DNA of 21,929 nucleotides from NCBI GenBank assembly GCA_031398915.1, contig JANNOG010000038.1, positions 1-21,929 of the forward strand, written 5' to 3'. The number at the start of each line of letters is the position of its first letter. The stretch's first letter is position 1. The notes under the pieces are model-generated. The model had not been told where the DNA came from. It did no database searches and saw nothing but the letters and a program-made list of their open reading frames with translations. The translations under genes were made by a program, and so were the position numbers. Below are positions 7,487 through 14,006 of this stretch, in pieces. The DNA is from JANNOG01 sp031398915 (GTDB taxonomy: Bacteria > Actinomycetota > Actinomycetes > Actinomycetales > JBBAYJ01).

Positions 7487-8536
7487 ATGGCCGTCGTCAC
7501 TATGCGTCAGCTGCTCGAGAGCGGCGTCCACTTCGGGCACCAGACCCGGCGATGGAACCCCAAGATGAAGCGGTTCATCTTCACCGAGCGCAACGGCATC
7601 TACATCATCGACCTCCAGCAGTCGCTCACGCTGATCGGCGATGCGTACGAGTTCATCCGTGACACCGTCGCCCGTGGCGGAAGCATCATGTTCATCGGGA
7701 CCAAGAAGCAGGCGCAGGAGCCCATCGCTGCGCAGGCTGCCCGGGTGGGAATGCCCTATGTCAACCAGCGGTGGCTCGGTGGCATGCTCACCAACTTCCA
7801 GACCGTCAACAAGCGGCTGCAGCGCCTGCGGGAGCTCGAGGACGTCGACTTCGACGACGTGGCCGGTTCGTCTCTGACGAAGAAGGAGCTGCTCGTCCTC
7901 CGTCGTGAGAAGGAGAAGCTCGAGAAGACCCTGGGCGGGATCCGCGACATGGCGAAGATCCCCAGCGCCGTGTGGATCGTGGATACGAAGAAGGAGCACC
8001 TCGCGGTCGACGAGGCGCACAAGTTGGGCATCCCGGTCGTCGCGATCCTCGACACGAACTGCGATCCGGACGAGGTCGACTACAAGATCCCCGGCAACGA
8101 CGACGCCATCCGCTCGGTGGCGCTGCTCACCCGCGTGATAGCCGACGCGGTGGCCGACGGGCTGATGGCGCGTTCGGCCCGAGCCGCGTCCAATGGCGAG
8201 GCCAGCGCCGAGCCGATGGCCGAGTGGGAGCGCGAGATCCTCGCTGGTGCGGCGGCTCAGGTCCCGGCGCAAGCCACAGCAGTCGAGGACGCCCCACTCA
8301 CCGCCCTTCCGGCTGTGGATGCGGCGGACGCTACCGCGGAGCTGGAATCGCTCGCCCCGGACGCGACTGCCGATGCCACCGCGCCCATCACCCCCGACAC
8401 CACCGTGGCTCCGGCGCCCGAGTCCGTTTCCGAGCCGGCGCCGACCCGACCGGAGGTTGTCGAAGCCCCAGCCGCTGACGCGCCTGAGGTACCGGCCACC
8501 GGCTCCACCGAACCGGGGACCACCGCAACCCCCTGA
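7487..8536 (+). CDS. rpsB: 30S ribosomal protein S2
   Basis: Small-subunit ribosomal protein that binds late in assembly with S1-type proteins. Clear family motifs: MRQLLESGVHFGHQTRRWNP at the N-terminus, RNGIYIIDLQQSL, NQRWLGGMLTNFQTV, and the region IPVVAILDTNCDPDEVDY followed by IPGNDDAIRSV. The start has a strong RBS (AGAGGAG 7471-7477). The protein is 349 aa; the conserved body ends near residue 250, and about 95 residues rich in Ala, Pro, Thr, Asp and Glu follow. Ala/Glu-rich tails occur in actinobacterial S2, but this one is long. It begins the rpsB-tsf-pyrH-frr-cdsA-rlmN block. Confidence 0.98.
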   Translation: MAVVTMRQLLESGVHFGHQTRRWNPKMKRFIFTERNGIYIIDLQQSLTLIGDAYEFIRDTVARGGSIMFIGTKKQAQEPIAAQAARVGMPYVNQRWLGGMLTNFQTVNKRLQRLRELEDVDFDDVAGSSLTKKELLVLRREKEKLEKTLGGIRDMAKIPSAVWIVDTKKEHLAVDEAHKLGIPVVAILDTNCDPDEVDYKIPGNDDAIRSVALLTRVIADAVADGLMARSARAASNGEASAEPMAEWEREILAGAAAQVPAQATAVEDAPLTALPAVDAADATAELESLAPDATADATAPITPDTTVAPAPESVSEPAPTRPEVVEAPAADAPEVPATGSTEPGTTATP

Positions 8537-8591
8537 TCACCATTCATGTTCTGACGAGTATCGACATCAGCCAGGGTCCGGGAGGACGACG

Positions 8592-9434
8592 ATGCCCAGC
8601 TACACCGCCACCGACATCAAGGCACTGCGCCAGCGCACCGGCGCAGGGATGCTCGACGTCAAGAATGCCCTCGACGAGGCCGAGGGTGACGCCGACAAGG
8701 CCGTAGAGCTCCTGCGTGTCAAGGGGCTCCGGGGTGTCACCAAGCGCGAGGGACGCAGCGCCAGCAACGGCCTCGTCGCTGCGGACGTGACCGAGACCGT
8801 CGGCGTGCTGGTCGAGGTGAACTGCGAGACCGACTTCGTCGCGAAGAGCGAGCCCTTCAAGGCGCTCGGTCAACGCGTTCTCGACGTGGCCGTCAGCTCG
8901 GGCGCAGACAGCGTCAGCGCCCTCGCCGCCACCGAAGTCAGTCCGGGCCTCACGGTGGCCGCCCTGCTCGACGAGGGCAACGCGACACTCGGCGAAAAGG
9001 TCGAGCTGCGTCGCGTGGCTCGGGTCACCGGCGACTACGTGACGTCCTACCTGCACCGCACCAGTCCCGACCTGCCGCCCCAGATCGGCGTCCTGGTCGC
9101 GGTGAGCGGCGCGGGCGACGACACCGCGCGGCAGAGTGCCCGTGACATCGCCATGCACATCGCGGCCATGTCACCGATCGCGCTCACTGCCGACGAGATC
9201 GACGACGAGACCCTCGCGAGTGAGCGCCGGATCGCCGAGGAGACCGCTCGCAACGAGGGAAAGCCCGAGGGCGCGCTCTCGAAGATCATCGAGGGTCGGG
9301 TCAAGGGTTTTCTCAAGGAGAACGTGTTGCTCGAACAGCCCTTCTCGAAGGACAACAAGAAGATCGTCGGCGCCGTGCTGAGCGAGGCCGGGCTGAAGGC
9401 GACGGGCTTCGTCCGTTTCCGGGTCGGGTCCTGA
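8592..9434 (+). CDS. tsf: elongation factor Ts
   Basis: Guanine-nucleotide exchange factor for EF-Tu. The 280-aa protein has the N-terminal UBA-like domain with DIKALRQRTGAGMLDVKNAL, the signature VNCETDFVAK, and the C-terminal dimerisation/core region with KIIEGRVKGFLKENVLLEQP. ATG 8592 has a strong RBS (GGGAGGA 8580-8586); longer in-frame extensions run inside rpsB and are not family-like. It lies 55 bases after rpsB, the standard pair. The stop codon overlaps the proposed CTG start of pyrH. Confidence 0.98.
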   Translation: MPSYTATDIKALRQRTGAGMLDVKNALDEAEGDADKAVELLRVKGLRGVTKREGRSASNGLVAADVTETVGVLVEVNCETDFVAKSEPFKALGQRVLDVAVSSGADSVSALAATEVSPGLTVAALLDEGNATLGEKVELRRVARVTGDYVTSYLHRTSPDLPPQIGVLVAVSGAGDDTARQSARDIAMHIAAMSPIALTADEIDDETLASERRIAEETARNEGKPEGALSKIIEGRVKGFLKENVLLEQPFSKDNKKIVGAVLSEAGLKATGFVRFRVGS

Positions 9435-10216
9435 TCTCCACCGATACGTTCGTCGAGGCCACCCCGCCGGCCCCAGCGCCGGTCGCTCACCACCTGGGTT
9501 CGGGACCCGGCGGTGCCCGGCGGGTACTCCTCAAGCTGTCGGGGGAGGCGTTCGGCGGTGGAGGCGTCGGGGTGGACCCCGACATCGTGGCCCGGATGGC
9601 CGGTGAGGTCGCCACGGCGGCTCGAGCCGGTGTCCAGATTGCCGTCGTGACCGGAGGTGGCAACTTCTTCCGGGGGGCGGAGTTGTCCCAGCGCGGCATG
9701 GAACGCTCGCGGGCGGACTACATGGGCATGCTGGGCACGGTCATGAACTCTCTCGCCCTCCAAGACTTCCTGGAGCAGGCGGGCATCGACACCCGAGTTC
9801 AGACGGCCATCACCATGGGCCAGGTCGCCGAGCCCTACATCCCGCGCCGCGCCATCCGACACCTCGAGAAGGGTCGCGTCGTCATCTTCGGCGCGGGGGC
9901 GGGGCTGCCGTACTTCTCGACCGACACGGTGGCGGCGCAGCGGGCCCTGGAGGTGCAGGCGGACGCTGTCCTCATGGCCAAGAACGGCGTCGACGGGGTG
10001 TACACGGCCGATCCCCGCACGGACCCGACCGCCCGACGACTCGACTCGGTGACGTACGTCGACGCCCTGCGCCGCGGCCTCAAGGTCGTCGATTCGACCG
10101 CCTTCAGCCTGTGCATGGACAACGACCTCCCGATGGTCGTTTTCGGTATGGAGGGCGCGGGCAATGTCACGCGGGCGCTGATGGGTGAGAGGATCGGGAC
10201 GCTCGTCACCGGATGA
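9431..10216 (+). CDS. pyrH: UMP kinase (non-canonical start proposed)
   Basis: Hexameric bacterial UMP kinase, converting UMP to UDP for pyrimidine nucleotide synthesis. Family motifs: RVLLKLSGEAF (Lys codon 9533), TGGGNFFRGAEL, MGMLGTVMNSLALQDFLE, AITMGQVAEPYIPRRA, FGAGAGLPYFSTDTVAAQRA, LMAKNGVDGVY and SLCMDNDLPMVVF. The first ATG/GTG/TTG in frame is GTG 9572, which lies after the phosphate-binding RVLLKLSGEAF and would remove it. Between the tsf stop and that point the frame has only CTG 9431, ATC 9434 and CTG 9494 as near-cognate starts. CTG 9431 is chosen because it overlaps the tsf stop (CTGA) like other couplings in this window. It gives 261 aa, with a Pro/Ala-rich N-terminal extension similar in length to that of mycobacterial PyrH. 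The function is certain; the start is not. Confidence 0.9.
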   Translation: MISTDTFVEATPPAPAPVAHHLGSGPGGARRVLLKLSGEAFGGGGVGVDPDIVARMAGEVATAARAGVQIAVVTGGGNFFRGAELSQRGMERSRADYMGMLGTVMNSLALQDFLEQAGIDTRVQTAITMGQVAEPYIPRRAIRHLEKGRVVIFGAGAGLPYFSTDTVAAQRALEVQADAVLMAKNGVDGVYTADPRTDPTARRLDSVTYVDALRRGLKVVDSTAFSLCMDNDLPMVVFGMEGAGNVTRALMGERIGTLVTG

Positions 10217-10274
10217 CCGGCGTCGCCGGCACCGGTGCGAGACGGCGCCAGAGTCGTTCCAGTGAGGAGAGCAC

Positions 10275-10832
10275 GTGATTACGGAAGCACTCGGCGAAGC
10301 CGACGAGAAGATGGCCAAGGCCATCGAGGTCGTCAAGGACGATTTCGCCGCGATTCGGACCGGCCGGGCCAACCCCGCCATGTTCAACAAGATCACCACG
10401 CTGTACTACGGGACCCCGACCCCGCTGCAGCAGTTGGCGTCGTTCCAGATCCCCGAGGCGCGAACCGTCCTCATCACGCCCTACGACAAGGGTTCGCTGA
10501 GCGACATCGAGAAGGCCCTCCGCGACAGTGATCTGGGCGTGAACCCCACGAACGACGGGTCCGTCATTCGCGTCGTACTTCCCGCCCTCACCGAGGAACG
10601 CCGAAAGGACTACATCAAGTTGGCTCGCGGCAAGGCCGAGGATGCGCGGGTCACGCTGCGCAACATTCGTCGCCGCGCCAAGGAAGAGCTTGACCGGATC
10701 GTCAAGGACGGCGAGGCGGGCGAGGACGAGGTCGGGCGCGCCGAGAAGGAGCTCGAGTCGGCGACCAAGCGTTACGTCGACGCCGTCGACGATCACCTCA
10801 AGTCCAAGGAAGCCGAGCTCATCGAGGTCTGA
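10275..10832 (+). CDS. frr: ribosome recycling factor
   Basis: Splits post-termination ribosomes together with EF-G. The 185-aa length is exactly typical. Seen: MAKAIEVVKDDFAAIRTGRA near the N-terminus, YYGTPTPLQQLASFQIPEAR, ALRDSDLGVNPTNDGSVIRV, LTEERRKDYIKLARGKAEDA and the NIRRRAKEELDRI helix; the end is the long three-helix-bundle strand. GTG 10275 is preceded by GAGGAG (10264-10269). The 58-base gap after pyrH begins with a short CCGGC/GCCGG repeat just past the pyrH stop. pyrH-frr is a standard bacterial pair. Confidence 0.98.
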   Translation: MITEALGEADEKMAKAIEVVKDDFAAIRTGRANPAMFNKITTLYYGTPTPLQQLASFQIPEARTVLITPYDKGSLSDIEKALRDSDLGVNPTNDGSVIRVVLPALTEERRKDYIKLARGKAEDARVTLRNIRRRAKEELDRIVKDGEAGEDEVGRAEKELESATKRYVDAVDDHLKSKEAELIEV

Positions 10833-10836
10833 TGTC

Positions 10837-11826
10837 ATGGACCCCTTCCCGGTAGGCGGGCGCGCTCCCGCAGCCCCGGCCCTCGCCGAGTCACCGACGT
10901 CCGCGGCGCCGCCCACCGGACGGTCGACGGGAGTGGCCGACGGGGGCACGAGCCGCCGCAGCCGCCGCGCGAACAACGGCAACGGCGCGGCACCCGCCGA
11001 GCCGACCGACTCCAGGGGCGACAGTCCGCCGCCCGGCCGTAACCTCCCGGCCGCCATCGGCGTCGGATTGGTCCTCGGTGCGGTCGTGGTCGCCTCGCTG
11101 TTCCTCAACAGTCTCGGGTTCGTCTTCTTGACCGCGATCGTCGTCATCGTCGCCATCTGGGAGATTGCCAACGCGTTCCGCGCCCGGCGGATCCGTATTC
11201 CACTCATCCCGACCGTGGTCGGCGCGGTGGGCATGCTGGTCTCGGCGTACGCTGCCGGGGCCGATGCGCTGTTCGTCGCGTTCGCCCTGACCAGTACCGC
11301 CATTCTGTGGTGGCGCGTCATCGAGGGCGGGGATGCGATCCGCGACGTGACCGCGGGAATCTTCACCGCGGCGTACGTGCCGTACCTCGCCGGATTCGCC
11401 ATCCTCATGCTGCGCGAACCCGACGGGCAGTTCCGAGTCATGGCGTTCGTCATCGTCACCATCGCGAGCGACGTCGGCGGGTACGTGGTCGGGAGCAGAT
11501 TCGGCAACCACGCGTTGGCTCCCTCGGTGAGCCCGCACAAGACCTGGGAGGGGTTGGCCGGCGCCATGGTGCTGGCCGCTGTCACCGGTGCCCTGTCGGT
11601 CGTGCTGCTGCTCGATGCGTCGTGGTGGGTGGGTGTGGTGCTGGGCATCGCCGTGACAGCGGCCGCGACCATCGGCGATCTCAGCGAGTCCCTGCTCAAG
11701 CGGGACCTCAATATCAAGGACATGGGCAGGCTGTTGCCGGGCCACGGGGGCATCATGGACCGGGTCGACTCACTGTTGCCGGCCGCTCCCGTCGCGTACG
11801 TCCTGCTGATGGTGTTGGCGTCATGA
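10837..11826 (+). CDS. cdsA: phosphatidate cytidylyltransferase (CDP-diglyceride synthase)
   Basis: Integral membrane enzyme making CDP-diacylglycerol from phosphatidate and CTP for phospholipid synthesis. The family signature is complete near the C-terminus: LLKRDLNIKDMGRLLPGHGG followed by IMDRVDS. Several hydrophobic segments run from about residue 70 (AAIGVGLVLGAVVVASLFL) to the C-terminus (VAYVLLMVLAS). The first 65-70 residues are hydrophilic, rich in Pro, Ala, Gly and Arg, and probably disordered in the cytoplasm; such extensions are common in actinobacterial CdsA. ATG 10837 has GAGG at 10824-10827. The 4-base gap after frr and the ATGA overlap with rlmN suggest one transcript. The protein is 329 aa. 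Confidence 0.97.
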   Translation: MDPFPVGGRAPAAPALAESPTSAAPPTGRSTGVADGGTSRRSRRANNGNGAAPAEPTDSRGDSPPPGRNLPAAIGVGLVLGAVVVASLFLNSLGFVFLTAIVVIVAIWEIANAFRARRIRIPLIPTVVGAVGMLVSAYAAGADALFVAFALTSTAILWWRVIEGGDAIRDVTAGIFTAAYVPYLAGFAILMLREPDGQFRVMAFVIVTIASDVGGYVVGSRFGNHALAPSVSPHKTWEGLAGAMVLAAVTGALSVVLLLDASWWVGVVLGIAVTAAATIGDLSESLLKRDLNIKDMGRLLPGHGGIMDRVDSLLPAAPVAYVLLMVLAS

Positions 11827-12914
11827 GCGCTCCTCTCACGCTCAGCAGCACGCCACGTCGGGTGGGTCGGCCACCCCGGCACCTCGCGGACCTCACCCTG
11901 GACGAACGGGTGGCGTCGCTGGTCGAGGCCGGCTGGCCGGCGATGCGCGCCAAGCAGTTGTCGCACCACTACTTCAGTCGGTTCACCAGCGATCCGGCAC
12001 GGATGACCGACTTGCCCAGCGCTGATCGGGAGGCGCTGGTCGCGGCGACGCTGCCGCCCCTGCTCACCACGGTGCGACGGCAAGAGGCCGACGGCGGTGA
12101 CACCGTCAAGACGCTGTGGCGGCTCTTCGACGGGGCGCTGGTCGAGAGCGTGCTGATGCGTTACCCCGACCGGTTGACCCTGTGCCTGTCCAGCCAGGCG
12201 GGTTGCGGCATGGCCTGCCCGTTCTGCGCCACGGGTCAGCAGGGACTGACTCGCAACCTGTCGGCTGCCGAGATCGTGGACCAGGCGGTCCAGGCCTCGC
12301 AGTCGGCAGGACGACGGATCAGCAATGTCGTGTTCATGGGCATGGGCGAGCCGCTGGCCAACTACGGCGCCGTCAGTACCGCACTGCGCCGCCTGATCGA
12401 GGCGCCACCGTCGGGGTTGGGGATATCGGCCCGATCGGTCACCGTGTCGACGGTGGGGTTGGTGCCCGCGATCGAACGACTGGCCGCCGAGGAGCTACCG
12501 GTCACGCTTGCCCTGTCGTTACATGCGCCGGACGACGACCTGCGCAACGAGTTGGTGCCGATCAATACCCGGTTCTCCGTGGGCGAGGTGCTGGACGCCG
12601 CCCGGGCGTACGCCGAGACGACGGGACGCCGGGTGAGCATCGAGTACGCCCTGATCCGCGACATCAACGACCAGGCGTGGCGCGCCGAGTTGCTGGTCCG
12701 CGAACTCCTGCGGCGCGGCAAGGGGTGGGTGCACGTGAATCCCATTCCACTCAACCCCACGCCTGGGACAAAATGGACAGCCTCGGACCCTCGCATTGCC
12801 GAGAGGTTCGTCAGTATCATCCGATCCGCAGGAATCGTGACCACGGTGCGCGACACCCGCGGCCGTGACATCGACGGTGCCTGCGGACAATTGGCGGCGA
12901 GCGAGGCAGGATGA
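11823..12914 (+). CDS. rlmN: 23S rRNA (adenine-2503-C2)-methyltransferase, radical SAM
   Basis: Dual-specificity enzyme that methylates A2503 of 23S rRNA and A37 of some tRNAs. The radical SAM cluster motif CGMACPFC gives Cys128, Cys132 and Cys135. The two further cysteines of the mechanism are also seen: Cys121 in LCLSSQAGC and Cys354 in DGACGQLA. Other family stretches are NVVFMGMGEPLANY, VTVSTVGLVPAI, ALSLHAPDDDLRNELVPINT, VSIEYALIRDIND and VHVNPIPLNP. ATG 11823 overlaps the cdsA stop. The 363-aa length is normal. One TTA codon (12519-12521) is present. The gene closes the conserved block and overlaps the next gene. Confidence 0.98.
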   Translation: MSAPLTLSSTPRRVGRPPRHLADLTLDERVASLVEAGWPAMRAKQLSHHYFSRFTSDPARMTDLPSADREALVAATLPPLLTTVRRQEADGGDTVKTLWRLFDGALVESVLMRYPDRLTLCLSSQAGCGMACPFCATGQQGLTRNLSAAEIVDQAVQASQSAGRRISNVVFMGMGEPLANYGAVSTALRRLIEAPPSGLGISARSVTVSTVGLVPAIERLAAEELPVTLALSLHAPDDDLRNELVPINTRFSVGEVLDAARAYAETTGRRVSIEYALIRDINDQAWRAELLVRELLRRGKGWVHVNPIPLNPTPGTKWTASDPRIAERFVSIIRSAGIVTTVRDTRGRDIDGACGQLAASEAG

Positions 12915-13474
12915 TGACCATGGCAGCACAGCGACCGGGTGAGACGTTCCCTCGTACGTCGGGGGTCGAGCGGGGTTATGACCGCGCCCAGGTGGAGGAG
13001 TTCTTCGACCGCGCCAAGCAGGTGTGGGACGCGGGCGGCCCGCCCGGATCGGTGACGTCATGGCACATCCGGACCGTCGGGTTCGACCTCCGTCGCGACG
13101 GCTACTCGGTGCCCGACGTCGATGCGGCTCTGGACCGTATCGAGGATGCCTTCGCGGGTCGCGAGGTGCAGTTCGACCCGGCCGATCCGCAACAGGCGGA
13201 AGAGGCGGTGATGGCGCAGCTCGAACGCGGTGACGGCAACCGCTTCCCGTGCGAGTCGGGGTTGCGACTGGGCTACCGTCGCCGCGACGTCGACCGGTTG
13301 TGTCGCATCGTGTACCGCCACCTCGTCCACGGCGCCACCCTGGACATCGACGACGTGCGCCGTTCCGTGTTCCGTGCCGGACACGGTAGTGCCGGTTACC
13401 GCGAGGCCGCTGTCGACGCCTTCCTCGACCAGGTGGTCGACGTGATGCGCCGCCGGGCCCTGGTCCGCAGCTGA
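12911..13474 (+). CDS. DivIVA-domain repeat protein
   Basis: A 187-aa soluble protein with no enzyme motif. It contains four copies of a DivIVA-like unit, a hydrophobic/Arg start followed by GY (or similar) and then a V-D/E-x-hydrophobic helix: about residues 12-35 (GVERGYDRAQVEEFFDRAK), 52-81 (GFDLRRDGYSVPDVDAALD), 111-138 (LRLGYRRRDVDRLCRIVYRH) and 145-179 (SAGYREAAVDAFLDQVVDVM). In DivIVA/Wag31 this motif binds curved membrane at cell poles and septa. Unlike Wag31 there is no long coiled coil after it. Actinobacterial DivIVA-repeat families are known, but their role is unclear. ATG 12911 overlaps the rlmN stop (ATGA); ATG 12914 or 12920 are close alternatives. Confidence 0.85.
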   Translation: MMTMAAQRPGETFPRTSGVERGYDRAQVEEFFDRAKQVWDAGGPPGSVTSWHIRTVGFDLRRDGYSVPDVDAALDRIEDAFAGREVQFDPADPQQAEEAVMAQLERGDGNRFPCESGLRLGYRRRDVDRLCRIVYRHLVHGATLDIDDVRRSVFRAGHGSAGYREAAVDAFLDQVVDVMRRRALVRS

Positions 13475-13486
13475 CCTCACGACCCA

Positions 13487-13505
13487 TGCCGTGCCATGCA
13501 CGGCA
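13487..13505. terminator. perfect hairpin between convergent genes, candidate bidirectional terminator
   Basis: TGCCGTGC and GCACGGCA form an exact 8-bp stem around the loop CAT, 12 bases after the DivIVA-repeat gene and 15 bases beyond the stop of the opposing PPOX gene. There is no T-run. Position between two converging genes supports a role in ending transcription from both sides. Confidence 0.6.
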
Positions 13506-13520
13506 CGGTGAACGTCCCCG

Positions 13521-13919
13521 CTATTCGGGTCCGGCCCAGCCCAGTATCCGATCGACCGCTATCTGGATGACGACACGTTCCGGGTTGGGTCGAGGCTCGC
13601 GGTAACGCCCGGCGTAACGCTGTTCGGCATCGGCCACCTCGTCGGCGTCCGCACTGACGCGTGCCACGCCCTCCAGCGCCAGCCACCGCCGGCCGTCGAC
13701 CTGAGCCACGACCGCTCGCCCGCCGAGTCGGGCGTTACGAACCTTGACACTCGACCGCGTGGTGATCACCCGCACCAGCGCAGCGCTGTCGTCCCAGGTG
13801 AACCCGACAGCGACCACGTGGGGTGAACCATCGGCCCGAAGCGTGGTCAGAGTTGCCAGGTGACGCTCGGTCAGGAACGTCGTCACCGTCTCGGGCAGGT
13901 CAGAGATGTCGAAGGCCAT
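13521..13919 (-). CDS. PPOX-class (probably F420-dependent) flavin/deazaflavin oxidoreductase
   Basis: A 132-aa split-beta-barrel protein of the pyridoxamine-5'-phosphate-oxidase-like superfamily. It resembles the short actinobacterial group (Rv1155/Rv2061c-like, TIGR03618), many of which bind F420. Seen: FLTERHLATLTTLRADGSPH, then VVAVGFTWDD, RSSVKVRNARLGGRAVVAQV, DGRRWLALEGVARVSAD and VVIQIAVDRILGW. These match the family order of strands; cofactor choice cannot be read from the sequence. ATG 13919 gives the typical family start (MAFDISDLPE) with only a weak GCTGGG upstream. It lies 87 bases downstream of the acyl-CoA ligase on the same strand, so it may share its transcript, but no functional link is evident. 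Confidence 0.88.
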   Translation of the reverse strand: MAFDISDLPETVTTFLTERHLATLTTLRADGSPHVVAVGFTWDDSAALVRVITTRSSVKVRNARLGGRAVVAQVDGRRWLALEGVARVSADADEVADAEQRYAGRYREPRPNPERVVIQIAVDRILGWAGPE

Positions 13920-14006
13920 GAGCCCAGCTTGGCCGACGCAGCGTGGACCCGGTCGATCGTGGTCCGAGTCGCACCGTCGAGGAGGTGACGGGGCGGCGGC
14001 ACACGA

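Noticed and set aside
9572..10216. GTG 9572 as the start of pyrH
   Set aside because: It would delete the RVLLKLSGEAF phosphate-binding strand and loop that all UMP kinases have, though this segment is encoded just upstream in the same frame.
10217..10229. CCGGC/GCCGG repeat just after pyrH as a terminator
   Set aside because: The stem is only five pairs, there is no T-run, and pyrH-frr are normally cotranscribed.
9047..10399. Open frame of 450 codons on the - strand over tsf, pyrH and frr
   Set aside because: Shadow of three conserved genes; considered because of the odd pyrH start, but it shows no family similarity.
10206..12083. Open frame of 625 codons on the - strand across frr, cdsA and rlmN
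   Set aside because: It is antisense to three clearly identified genes and has the Arg/Thr/Ser/Pro-rich, domain-free composition produced by G/C third positions on the opposite strand.
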